From Prevotella falsenii DSM 22864 = JCM 15124 (lineage in GTDB: Bacteria > Bacteroidota > Bacteroidia > Bacteroidales > Bacteroidaceae), in assembly GCF_000613945.1 (NCBI RefSeq), contig NZ_BAJY01000007.1:44331-108330 (forward strand): DNA of 64,000 bases, in the 5' to 3' direction. Positions 37,010 through 47,167 of this stretch are shown here, in pieces. The notes beneath the pieces are model-generated. The model was not told where the DNA came from, did not search any database, and saw only the letters and a list, made by a program, of their open reading frames with translations. Both the position numbers and the translations under genes were made by a program. Position 1 is the first letter of the stretch. Each line of letters starts with the position of its first letter.

Positions 37010-37410
37010 TACCTTTGCACCAACTTATGAAATGGTAAAATAAAAAGAGTGTACCACGAGGAATTAAATAACTTAGAGGAATACCACTTATATTTATATA
37101 ACAAAGGTATAGGCAAGTTGCAAGGAAACAAGGGTTTTCGTGCAATTTTCAGCTTATTATATCCGGTGGTTCGAATATTTTGCCAACACATAGGCGCAGC
37201 GTCGCCACACCATTGCACCCATATTTTAATGTACGCACGCAGGGTATGCGTGCAATTCCGACAGGAAAAGGAAACCAAACGATGTTCTTTTCCTGAATTG
37301 TTGTGTCCGTCAGCCCGGTAGAACAGGCAATATCAAGGACACACCGCCTGCGTTTTAATCCCAATTATACAGACTTATAAATCAAGAAAAATTAATATTT
37401 TATTTTTATT
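37010..37410 (+). promoter_or_regulatory. Structured 5' leader B with promoter (paralogue of the leader at 5308)
   Basis: Starts with -7 box TACCTTTG (37010-37017) and runs 390 nt to the T9SS gene. It aligns with leader A for about 230 nt. Hairpins: GTTGCAAGGAAAC with GTTTTCGTGCAA; GTACGCACGCA with TGCGTGCA; CAGGAAAAG with CTTTTCCTG (37261-37295). The third stem differs in sequence from leader A but keeps pairing. Confidence 0.6.
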
Positions 37411-39588
37411 ATGAAACAAACAAAACTTTTATTTTCATTGTTGTCTGCTGCCCTTTTATCGGGTTTGCCTATGCTGACGATGGCACAGGGGCAGGACGCC
37501 AACTATAAATGGAACGGTAATCCGATAGCTTCGGTAACGTCTGCCACCGATGACGACATAAAGACGGTCTACCTTTACAATGTAGGAACCGGCAAGTTCC
37601 TGAACGCCGGCAGCTATTGGTCTACCGTAACGGTGGGCTATAGGATTGGAATGGGCATCAATATCACGAACTCTGCCACCGCTTCCGGCAAGTACCAGAT
37701 GAACGGCGACACACAGACAACCGAAGGACAGAAGATTGCTTTCGGGCGTAAGATGGACACACCGGGACCCGACAACCCCGAAAACTACAACCACGTATAT
37801 GTAGACAGAGGGTCAATGCATAACGGACACGTAAACGGTATTCTCGATTGGAGTTTTGATGAGACCGCCGCCGGTAGCAAAACCTACATCATTCATTTCG
37901 TTAATGATGAAGATTCGGAAGGCATGGGAGGAAAAAGATACCTGCGATTGAACCCCGGCAACGGAGAAGCTAAGCTGACAATGGAATATCCCAACAATGT
38001 AAATAGAAACGACCCGTACTACCAATGGAAGATTGTAACCCGAAAAGACCTGAAAGATGCTTTCAAGGCAGCGTTTGCTTCCGATGAAGCACCTGCCGAT
38101 GCTACTTTCCTGATAGAAGACCAAAACTTCAGCAGAAGCCATAAAGCGATTGCTAAATGGGTAATCTCCAGCGGACTGACAAGTAAGCCTACGGACAACA
38201 ATTATAGTTTCCTCTCTAACGAAGGCACTTATTACGTCGGCATGGGGTCTGCCAGAAGCGACCGTTATCAATCCAAATATGCAGCCTATTGGATAGGAAA
38301 TATCCGCAATATCGGGGACAACAACCACGCCAACGGCACTGTAACGCAGACCGTCAAGATACTGAAAAAGGGCTGGTATGTGCTCTCTTGCGACGGATTT
38401 TACAATGCCGACAATGGCAGCAACATGGTATCGTCGTTCTTTGCCAAAGTAAACGGCACCACTTCGGGCGTGTCTAACGTGTCGGCAGTGCTCAATAGAT
38501 TTAACGATGAGTTTAGTTACACTGTGGAAGAACTTACCAAAGTCTATGGCGGTGATGATGTGAATACAGAAAGTCCCTATGTAAAGGCAGGCAAACTGTT
38601 CGACGATGGCAAGTACAGTAACTCGTTGATGGTTTATGTACCGGCCGACAACACCGACCTGAAAATCGGTGTCGAGGTAACCGGTTCGACCGGAAGGCTC
38701 GACTGGACAACCTTCGACAACTTCCAATTGAGGTACTGTGGCGACCGCGACATGGTGCTCGACGAGGCGCAGACTTCGCTCGACTATCTCAGAAAGCAGG
38801 GTCTTGCCCCCAACAGTGCCTATACGCTGATTTTAAAACGCACGATGACGCCCAACCTATGGAGCTCTATCACCCTTCCTGTTGCCCTCACGGCGGCACA
38901 GTTCAAGACTGCTTTCGGCGACCATGCTAAATTGGCACGCCTGAAAGGACAGGACGAAAACATTCCAACCCGTATAGATTTCGAGTCGGTTAGTTTGTCG
39001 AACGATAACGCAACCGTTATCGAACCGAGCAAACTCTATATCATGAAGTCTGTTAAAGCAGCCAATGTTGCTACCGGAAGTTACGAGAAAACCCTCAACG
39101 ACCATACCAAAATCACGGTTACGGCACCGTATTTCACCATCAACAACGTAGTGCTTACCGGCATGCCGAGCGAGACTTTTGCCGAAAGTTCTAAGTCTAC
39201 CACCACCGAAGCGGGCAATATTCAGTTCTGCGGTACGCAAATCAACCAAACCACAAAGTTCGTTCCTGCCCACTCGTATGTATTGGGAGCGAAGAACGGA
39301 AAATGGCATTACACGTCGTCTGCCCTGCCGATAAAGGGTTTCAGATGCTGGATAGCTACCAATGTAAACGGCACAAGTCCTGCAAAAGACCTCACTTTTG
39401 CCATCGACGGCACCGTAGAGGGCGACGTTACAGGCATAGAAGGCATAGAGAGAGATTTACCGCAAATGCGTATGAACGGCGCAGTCTACAATCTGCAAGG
39501 GCAGAAAGTGGCTGACAACGCAACAGACCTGAACAGTCTGCCCACCGGTATTTACATCGTGAACAACAAGAAAGTATTGATAAAATAA
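37411..39588 (+). CDS. T9SS-secreted protein of unknown function
   Basis: 725 residues with a signal peptide (MKQTKLLFSLLSAALLSGLP..., cleaved near AQG at 26-28). Residues 30-215 contain a module with VYLYNVGTGKFLNAGSYW, seen in Prevotella secreted proteins and lectin-like (ricin-type) domains. The middle (about 280-450) holds a jelly-roll-like region (WYVLSCDGFYNADNGS, LDWTTFDNFQLRYCGD), perhaps carbohydrate-binding. Residues 470-650 form a beta-rich region often seen before the tail. The end, LNSLPTGIYIVNNKKVLIK, is a T9SS sorting domain. It precedes the acidic peptide gene by 9 bp, so they are one operon under leader B. Confidence 0.8.
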   Translation: MKQTKLLFSLLSAALLSGLPMLTMAQGQDANYKWNGNPIASVTSATDDDIKTVYLYNVGTGKFLNAGSYWSTVTVGYRIGMGINITNSATASGKYQMNGDTQTTEGQKIAFGRKMDTPGPDNPENYNHVYVDRGSMHNGHVNGILDWSFDETAAGSKTYIIHFVNDEDSEGMGGKRYLRLNPGNGEAKLTMEYPNNVNRNDPYYQWKIVTRKDLKDAFKAAFASDEAPADATFLIEDQNFSRSHKAIAKWVISSGLTSKPTDNNYSFLSNEGTYYVGMGSARSDRYQSKYAAYWIGNIRNIGDNNHANGTVTQTVKILKKGWYVLSCDGFYNADNGSNMVSSFFAKVNGTTSGVSNVSAVLNRFNDEFSYTVEELTKVYGGDDVNTESPYVKAGKLFDDGKYSNSLMVYVPADNTDLKIGVEVTGSTGRLDWTTFDNFQLRYCGDRDMVLDEAQTSLDYLRKQGLAPNSAYTLILKRTMTPNLWSSITLPVALTAAQFKTAFGDHAKLARLKGQDENIPTRIDFESVSLSNDNATVIEPSKLYIMKSVKAANVATGSYEKTLNDHTKITVTAPYFTINNVVLTGMPSETFAESSKSTTTEAGNIQFCGTQINQTTKFVPAHSYVLGAKNGKWHYTSSALPIKGFRCWIATNVNGTSPAKDLTFAIDGTVEGDVTGIEGIERDLPQMRMNGAVYNLQGQKVADNATDLNSLPTGIYIVNNKKVLIK

Positions 39589-39597
39589 CCCAGAAAT

Positions 39598-39792
39598 ATG
39601 AGAAGAAGATATATAATTCCTGAAACCGGGCTTTATTCTACCGACATAGAACAGGAGCTACTGGTAAGATTTTCACAAGTAGATAACGATGGCGACGGTA
39701 AAACCGACCAGCGACCTATCATCGACGGCGACCCCGAAGATGGCGAAATAGGTGGCAAGGGAGGCTGGTTCGATGACGATTTCGACTATTAG
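39598..39792 (+). CDS. Small acidic peptide in operon with T9SS protein
   Basis: 64 residues. N-terminus MRRRYIIPETGLYSTDIEQE, then LLVRFSQVDNDGDGKTDQ, then a Gly/Asp-rich tail ending WFDDDFDY. The layout matches the peptide at 5672: basic start, aromatic-x-x-Pro, a Glu-Leu-Leu-Val-type centre, Gly/acidic end. Both peptides are in transcripts that begin with the same structured leader. A strong terminator follows at 39837. Function unknown. Confidence 0.65.
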   Translation: MRRRYIIPETGLYSTDIEQELLVRFSQVDNDGDGKTDQRPIIDGDPEDGEIGGKGGWFDDDFDY

Positions 39793-39836
39793 GCAACGCC
39801 TGCACTTATTGAAAGATGAATATAACATTCGGATAT

Positions 39837-39867
39837 GTCTCACCGCATCGGCGGTGAGACTTTTTTT
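39837..39867 (+). terminator. Strong intrinsic terminator
   Basis: GTCTCACCGC atcg GCGGTGAGAC followed by TTTTTTT. Confidence 0.9.
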
Positions 39868-39895
39868 ATTTTACCCGTTTTATAAGCCGAAAAAG

Positions 39896-40081
39896 TGTAA
39901 ATATTATTCGCAATAGCATCTGCCGCCTAACCTTCTCGTTATCAACGCGTTGCAAAACCTATTGTTTGGCGTTCTTAAACCGTAGGTTTTGCAACGCAAA
40001 ACCTACGCTTTTACCGTGCAAAACCTACGGTTTCGCAACGCCAAACCGAAATCATCACTTTTTAACAGAATAATCTTTACA
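39896..40081 (-). repeat. IR-186 element, copy 4
   Basis: 186 bp in reverse orientation, with words CCGTAGG, CCTACGC and CCTACGG. Confidence 0.8.
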
Positions 40082-40181
40082 AAACCAAAGCTGTTTTTCG
40101 GCACCGGTCTTGAGTATCGACAAGCATTTTGGGGTTTAACAAAAAACAGCTGAAAAATTTGGATTTATCAATTTTAATATC

Positions 40182-40339
40182 TATTTTTGCTGTCAAAAGC
40201 ATATTTAAGATACTACTAATAGATACACTAAAATTATTTTAGAACTCATATTCCCCTTTGTATATAAGGGTTTTCTATGCAAAACTTAGTGCGATTTTAT
40301 CGCACCGGTACTAATTGTTTAATATAAATACTGTAAACT
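40182..40339 (+). promoter_or_regulatory. Promoter and leader of the giant T9SS gene
   Basis: -7 box TATTTTTG at 40182-40189. The leader holds CCCCTTTGTATATAAGGG and GTGCGATTTTATCGCAC hairpins (the second at 40289-40305). Confidence 0.5.
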
Positions 40340-43300
40340 ATGATGTCAAAAAAACTCTTTTTATTGGGGGGCATGATGGCAGTGCTGTTCATGCTACCTA
40401 CTGAAAGTGTCGCACAACACCATTTCAGTAAACCACCGCTAACGCCTAAAAAAGTGCGGCAACTCACAAAAAAAGAAGTGATAAGCTATGCCGGAACGCA
40501 AATCGCTGCGCCGGCAAACTTCGTCGGGCAACGTTCTTACACCGAGCAATCGCCCATTCCTTGGCTGAACAAAAAAAGCCATGCGCTCAACAAACCTATT
40601 ATTACGACGCCCGACGGAACACAGCTTTGGGGAAACGTCATATATGCAGACAGTTGGAAAGAGAGTTCGGAACTTCCACCTACGGGTATGTACAGCTTTA
40701 CAGCAACGGAAAATCCGGTCATGACGCCGATGGTATAGTCAATTTTCCTGCTGCTACCGGAGGAGGAGTCTATTATGATGGGAAACTGAAATATCTGTAT
40801 TACCTCAATTCTTACGGATACGTCATCATGTTCCTCTATACGTATGATACCGAAACATGGCAGATGCCGACCAATCCGGTGCAAATTCAGACTTACGAGT
40901 TTTACGCCGTTTCGACCACTTACGACCCGATAACCAAAAAGGCTTACGGCTGTTACTACAACCAAGACGGAACGCAGTTGGAGATAGCACAGGTGGATTA
41001 CGAAACCATGACGCACACAAAGCTCGCCGCCACCGATACCACTTACTACGGTTTCGCTGCCAATAAACAAGGAGAAATATATGCCATATCGGAAGGCGGA
41101 AACCTGTATAAGGTAGATAAAACCAATGGTGCTGTAACAAAAATCGGCTTTACAGGCGTTAAACCCGATAAGTATGTACAGAGTGCCGCTTTCGATATGA
41201 GGACCGGAAAGCTCTATTGGGCTTCGCAAGAAACAAACGGTTCGCACCTTTACGAAGTAAACACGCAGACCGGAGCAGCAACACGCATCGGCAGTTTCCC
41301 AGACCATGAAGAGGTAACATGCCTTTACGTACCATGCCTTTGGCAGAAGACGGAGCCCCCGCAGTGGTTACCGACCTTGCACTCGCATTCGACAATGCTT
41401 CTAAAAGTGGCAGCGTAACTTTCAAAGCTCCTTCCAAAACATTCGCAGGAAATCCGCTCACGGGTAATCTCACATACAGAATAAAAGCCGACGGCAACGA
41501 AGTCGGGATAGGCAGGATAGAGGCAGGCAAAACCGTAACAGCCAATGTTACAGTACCTTCTACGGGCGATGTGCTGTTTACGGTTACGACCGAAAATGCC
41601 ATCGGAGTAAGTCCGGAAGTGAAACAAAAGGCATGGATAGGCTACGACATACCGGCTTCGCCCGTTGTAACATTAAAAATAGGAGCAGACAACAAAGCCA
41701 CTGTGTCATGGACAGCTCCCGAAGGACTGCACGCAGGATACCTCGGTGCATTGAAGTATGACGTGGTGCGCTATCCCGACAGTGTGAAAATAGCCAATCA
41801 AACAACCGCAACGACAATATCCGACCAACTTTCCGTCGGTCAGCTGAAAGCCTATTCGTATGGCGTTACCGCTTTCACAAACGAGACAAAGGGCGAAACA
41901 GGAATGTCAAACTACGTGGCTATAGGCAATCCTATCGAAGTTCCTTACTTGGAAGACTTCAGCGATGAGGGTTCGTTTGCCCTATATACGGTTATCGATG
42001 CCAATAACGACGGCAAGACGTGGGAATGGTTTGAGGGTGCTGCAGGAACCAATGCCAACAAAGAAAAGGCTGCCGACGACTGGCTCATAACGCCGGCTGT
42101 TCACCTTGCACCCGGCTATCTGTATAGTGTATCTCTCAAAGCCCGCTCAACATTTGCTACCTTCCCGGAACGCTTCGAGGTGAAGTACGGAAAAGGAAAT
42201 ACCATTGCCGACATGACAACCGAACTTGTGCCGGAGGAACAAATCAGCACGCCGAAGTACAAAACATACGGCAAAGAGATTGTCGTTACCGATGATGGAA
42301 ACTACAATTTCGGTATCCATTGTGTAAGCGAAGCGAATATGTACAGCTTGCTAATCGACAGTATCAACATTGTAAAGAAGGCATCTCTTGCCGCTCCCGA
42401 CTCGGTAACGAACCTTGTTCTTACGCCGGGCGACATGGGAAAGATGGAGGCAACGATAGCATTCCGTACACCGACACAAACCATTGCCGGAAATTCTCTG
42501 AGCAGTTTGACTAAGATTGAGATACTCCGCAACGGACAACTCATACACACTTTCAACGCTCCTGCAACGGGAACCCAACTGTCTTATAAAGACGAAGGTG
42601 TTACATTAAACGGCATCAACAAATATACCGTCATACCTTACAATACGGAATCGGCAGGTCTTCAATACGAAACTTCAGCGTTCGTAGGCGAAGACGTACC
42701 TGCCAAACCTATGGCAAGGCTCATCGACGGACAAACGAAGATAACCATAGAATGGCTGGCATCGAGCATCGGAAAGAATGGCGGATACGTAAATGCCGAC
42801 AAACTTAAGTACACCATCTATGCCATTGACAACAGCGGATATAATGAACTCATTGCCGAGAACATCTCCGGCACGAGCTACGATGTTCCTTTCAATACCG
42901 ACGAAGGCGACCAACGACTCATTCAATACACCATTCAGGCAGAAGGAGTAGGGGGCAAAAGCGGATTTGTAGGAACGGAAGGAATCGTCGTTGGTGCTCC
43001 TTTCACCCTGCCGTTCCACGAAGGAGTACCGGGCGGAAAGATGACGATGCCGCTTTGGTGGATAGAATCGATGGACGACATGAACCCGTTCAGAATGTTC
43101 TATGGCATGTCTTCCGACGAAGACAACGGTTGTTTTGTATGGTATTCTATGAAGGAAAACGAATGGACATCTATGAATACGGGAAAGATAAAGACAGCCG
43201 GCGGAGGCTCGAACCTCAGTCTTGCCTACGACTACTATGCACTGCCGGGCAGAAACGTAAGTCTTGCCATAAAGGCACAGAAGGCTGACGGCACGGAGGA

Positions 43301-44729
43301 CGTGCTGCGCGAGATAGACTTCAGAAAACTTACCGGAGGCGAAGCATGGGCGACCGACATTGTGCCGCTTGCGCAGTATGCTGCCGAGCGATACGTCATA
43401 CTCAAGTTCAAGTACACCAGCAACGAGAAGAGGCTGCAGCTCTATTTAGACAATATCAGCGTGCTCAATTTGGACAACAACAATCTCAAGGTGGCAGTAG
43501 ATGCACCGGAGAAAGCCACTTCGGGCACGACAGCCGACTTCAAAGTACGCGTTGAGAATACGGGTAAAGCCGTTACGAACGGCTATCGACTGACTGTAAC
43601 CGTAGACGGAAAAACTTTCAAGGAAGAAAACAACGAGTCGCTTGCTCCGATGAAGCACCGCGACGTTCGCATGACTATACCTATCGGTGCAGCCGAGCAG
43701 GGCAAGAAGGTTGTCAGCGTGGGCATCGACTACACCGACGACTATGCCGACGACAATGTGGCAGTAGCCAATATCAACGTTGAACCGTCGAAACTGCCAC
43801 AGCCGAGAGCCTTCGAAGCCAAAGCAGAAGACGGGAATATTGTCAGAATGACGTGGCAAGCCCCCATGGAAACAACCGAAACGGGAACGGAAGACTTCGA
43901 GGCATACGCACCGTGGATTATGGAAAACATTGGCGACTGGACGGTAATCGACGGCGACAAACTTGAGACTTATAACGTTTTCCAAAACACTTCATGGCCG
44001 CATATCAACGAGCCACAGGCGTTCCTTGTTTACAATCTTGCCAACTTGGGATACGATGTAACTCAAATAAACCCCGACCATGTGCCCCACAGTGGCAATC
44101 AATGCCTCATCAGCGTCAATGGAAACGGAGTAAACGACAACTGGCTCATCAGTCCGTTGCTTTCGGGAAAAGCACAGAAAATAAAGTTCTACGCATCGAG
44201 CATGAACCCCAATTATCCCGAAACATTCGAGATTATGTACTCTGCAACGGGCAAGAATACCGAAGATTTCAAGAAGATTGCAGACTTCCCCGATGCTGAA
44301 GGAGGTTGGAATGAATATTCCGCAGAGTTGCCCGAAGGTGCGAAATACTTCGCCATTCGCCTGATTTCCAACAACCGCCTTGCCCTTTTGGTAGACGACA
44401 TCACCTTCGAAGGTGCTGCCATCAACCCGACCGGCTACAACATTTACCGCGACGGAAACTTACTGAAGACGATGAATGCCGAAGCCCGTGCAGCCGAAGA
44501 CCATACCGACCGCAACCATACTTACGGACTTACTGCCCTCTATGCCAAAGGCGAATCGGTGCCGGTAACTTCTAATGTTACTGCCATTACCACCATCGAA
44601 ACCGCTAACGGCCGGCACTATACGGTTTACACGCTTGACGGAAAGCACGTAGGAACCCGGCTTAATTCGCTCAACAGCCTGCCTTCCGGCGTCTACATCG
44701 TCAATGGAAAGAAGATTACCGTTAAGTAA
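40340..44729 (+). CDS. Giant T9SS-secreted adhesin with FN3 and choice-of-anchor J domains, frameshifted twice as read
   Basis: About 1,463 residues after two repairs. Signal peptide MMSKKLFLLGGMMAVLFMLP... The N-terminal 330 residues are a propeller-like region (YDGKLKYLYYL, YYGFAANKQGEIYAI, KLYWASQETNG) shared with the protein at 61795. FN3-like domains (VTDLALAFDNASKSGSVTF, ASPVVTLKIGADNKATVSW) then alternate with choice-of-anchor J domains (VPYLEDFSDEGSFALYTVI, DWLITPAVHL; later NWLISPLLSGKAQKIKFYA). The end, SLPSGVYIVNGKKITVK, is a T9SS domain. The frame breaks near 40725 (one G lost, ACGCCG for ACGGCCG) and near 41333 (one A lost, CCATGCC for CCAATGCC). A probable surface adhesin. Confidence 0.85.
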
Positions 44730-44770
44730 TCTTCCCGGCTGAAAGGTACGAAGAAAGTACGTACACCCAT

Positions 44771-44808
44771 AAAAAAAATGCTAAAGCATTGCGCTTTAGC
44801 ATTTTTTT
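44771..44808. terminator. Terminator, twin of the one at 49948
   Basis: AAAATGCTAAAGC attgc GCTTTAGCATTTTTTT. The same stem closes the C10 protease region at 49948. Confidence 0.85.
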
Positions 44809-44877
44809 GTTCTTGTTCTCCTTTGCCAATCCGCCGTGCGTAGGCACGTTGGTGGGTAAAGGCTGGGGGAAAGCGGC

Positions 44878-46128
44878 TTATCGCTTCATCATAAAGATTG
44901 GGCTGTCTGCGTTTTCAATGTCGTTTATGTGCAGACGCCGGTCCGGCGTAGCACCGTTTAGGCTGCGAGGGGCGTTGCCGTTATCTTCTTTCGCATTGCC
45001 TTGCCCTCCCGACTGGTCGATAATTCCGCTTGCATCTGTTGTATAATTCATTGTTACAGCCTTGCCTTCGGGTGTGGTCCAATTGCCTTTGAAGGTTATG
45101 TTGCCGTTGTCGAGGGTAACCGTTATCGAACCGCCGCTGAAGAACCCATAGGCTTCGTAACCCTCACCGTCGAACACTTTGTAGAACGAACCCATCGGAT
45201 AGAGCCTGCCGCTCCGCTTGTACATCATTCCGCCGATATACTTTCCTTGTTCGTAAACGGCTCCGCCAACGGGCATCACCACGTCGTACGTTCCCACGAT
45301 GGTATTTATGTCCATGGGCACGGCGTATTTTGTCAGGAGCACAAGGTTGATATAATCGCCCGCACCCACAATAAATCCTTCGCCATCTACCTCGCAATTC
45401 AAGAACGAAAGGGCGTAGTCGCAGTAGTTGTCGGTAGCTCTGACATACCTTCCGCTCATGCTTTTAGGGGCGAAGGCTACGTTTTCCGTTATCGAGTTGT
45501 AGCTCTCGCCCTGCGCTTTGTTCACGAAAGTGAGGTTTCCGTCGTATGCGAAGCGTATTCTTCCGTGTTCTCTCAGCTCTCCTTCCACCAATAGTTGGTA
45601 GGTGCCGTCGGCTTTTTGCTCTACATTCAGGGTACACATCTTCAGCGAATCGAGAAATCCGTCCACCTGTCCGGCATCGTTCACCTTGTTGGTTTCTATG
45701 TAAACGCTCTGCTTGCGGTATATTCCGGCTTCGCCGACGTTCTCCACCAACGAGTAAGTTCCTGCCGGAAGTGCGGCTTTGTCGGCATTTTTCGATGCTG
45801 CCGCCATTACCGTCAGTCTTATGTCGTGCTTGTTAATCTCTGTCGGCAGACCGCCTTTGGATAGGTTTCCGTCGCACAAATGAATTGTGTATGCGGCTAT
45901 ATTGTCCTTTACGGTTCCGTAGTAGATGTTGTAAGTGTTGGTTGCTTTCACGTCGGCATAATAGGTGGAAACTTCTTTTTTGTCGAAAGTTATTTCCTCA
46001 ACGTCGTTGCATGGGATTTCTTTTACTTCGCCCGACTTCATGCGTACTTTCATTAACCAGCTGTCTTGAGCAAGCGATGTCGTTGCGATACAGCACGCGG
46101 CAAGTGCCACGAAAGCTTTTTCTTTCAT
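44878..46128 (-). CDS. Secreted protein of unknown function
   Basis: 416 residues, signal peptide MKEKAFVALAACCIATTSLA. A short N-terminal segment (WLMKVRMKSGEVKEIPCNDV, EEITFDKK) is typical of secreted Bacteroidetes proteins and may be a small beta domain. The body is beta-rich with three repeated themes (YNIYYGTVKDNIAAYTIHL; CDYALSFLNCEVDGEGFIVG; GTYDVVMPVGGAVYEQGKYI), which suggest lipocalin-like sheets. The C-terminus is polar (RRLHINDIENADSPIFMMKR) and lacks a T9SS domain. No family recognised. It converges with the giant adhesin gene across the terminator at 44771. Confidence 0.7.
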   Translation of the reverse strand: MKEKAFVALAACCIATTSLAQDSWLMKVRMKSGEVKEIPCNDVEEITFDKKEVSTYYADVKATNTYNIYYGTVKDNIAAYTIHLCDGNLSKGGLPTEINKHDIRLTVMAAASKNADKAALPAGTYSLVENVGEAGIYRKQSVYIETNKVNDAGQVDGFLDSLKMCTLNVEQKADGTYQLLVEGELREHGRIRFAYDGNLTFVNKAQGESYNSITENVAFAPKSMSGRYVRATDNYCDYALSFLNCEVDGEGFIVGAGDYINLVLLTKYAVPMDINTIVGTYDVVMPVGGAVYEQGKYIGGMMYKRSGRLYPMGSFYKVFDGEGYEAYGFFSGGSITVTLDNGNITFKGNWTTPEGKAVTMNYTTDASGIIDQSGGQGNAKEDNGNAPRSLNGATPDRRLHINDIENADSPIFMMKR

Positions 46129-46336
46129 TGGTTGTTGCTTTAAAAATTTTATAGTCTAATTATGTTTTTGCAAAAATGCGTTAGTTTTATACTTTAATGG
46201 GCAGAATAGCACCATACAATAAATATACTTTTGTGCAAAGAAAGCGATTAACGGCGGTATAACCAAATGTGCCGAGTTAAAAAATACTAACTTGCGATGC
46301 AAGGAACATGATAAATCACACCCCTGCAACGCAGCA

Positions 46337-46388
46337 ACGGTAATAACAAATCTAAGCCAATGCGTCCTAATGAACCGATTTGGGTTTA
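46337..46388. repeat. IR-201 fragment
   Basis: GGTAATAACAAATCTAAGCC ... CGTCCTAATGAACCGATTTG: the right end of an IR-201 element only. Confidence 0.6.
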
Positions 46389-46431
46389 TGGTTAGAATAG
46401 CTGACGTTTTTAGCAAAAAACACTCTGATTT

Positions 46432-46617
46432 TGTAAGAATAATTCCGTTAAAAAACGATATAATCGGTTTTGCGTTGCGAAACCGTAGGTTTTACAACGC
46501 AAAACCTACGGTTTTACCGTGCAAAACCGTAGGTTTTGGAATGCGAAACAATAGGTATTGCAATGTGTTGGTAGTTAGATAGTTACACGAAACAACTTCT
46601 TCAGAAAAATATTTACA
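46432..46617 (+). repeat. IR-186 element, copy 5
   Basis: 186 bp, words CCGTAGG, CCTACGG, CCGTAGG. Confidence 0.8.
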
Positions 46618-46860
46618 ATTATTATGGGTCTTTGAACCCCTTTTCAGCCTGTTTTATTCAGTCGGAAACACAACATCGTCAGGGCATTTCGCCTTGCTTG
46701 ACAGGCAGGTCGGATTTGCTCGTAACATCTTCGGCAAAGTGTTCTCGTTGTATGCTTGAAATACTTCTGTAACATGCTGTGGTTGTTCGGAAAACTTACG
46801 GAAAGTTGAAGAACATCAATCTTTTTCCCCATTTCGTTTGTGTAGTTGAAATAATCTTTC

Positions 46861-47025
46861 TATTTTTGCAAAGTGGGGTAGGTATTTACCCGCAAGAAAA
46901 CCAAATCTAAAAGCATATCATGCCTTACACCTTGTTTTAGTATAGCATAGGGTGGGGCAGCAAAGCAGACAATGTCCGGAAATAGAAAGAACAATCTGAG
47001 GAGTCCACAATAAAATGCCTGTACG
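46861..47025 (+). promoter_or_regulatory. Leader C with promoter, paralogue of the leader at 61607
   Basis: -7 box TATTTTTG (46861-46868). It aligns with leader D: GTTGAAATAAT before the box; AAGCATAT; CTTACACCTTGTTTTAGTAT against CTTATACCTTATTTATATAT; CATAGGG; GGCAG; CAATCTGA; and TACGATGAAAAAAC at the end. Confidence 0.55.
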
Positions 47026-47155
47026 ATGAAAAAACTTTCAACGATGCTTCGTGCTGCATTTCCTTCTTCGCAGCAATGCCTGCCACAGCACACAAAGCTG
47101 AGGCTCGACACCGCTTGCACGGACAAGTTGTGGGGGTAAAGCAAAATAACTTTAA
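47026..47155 (+). pseudogene. 5' fragment of a T9SS adhesin gene, paralogue of 61795
   Basis: The ATG at 47026 begins MKKLSTMLRAA. With one base restored near 47047 it continues ISFFAAMPATAHKAEARHRL and HGQVVGVKQNNF, which matches the start of the protein at 61795 (AFFAAMPAEAQ ... YGHLVGADENNG). The match stops just before the C10 protease start codon. It appears to be a truncated gene whose promoter and leader now serve the protease. Confidence 0.6.
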
Positions 47156-47167
47156 ACACATAGATAT

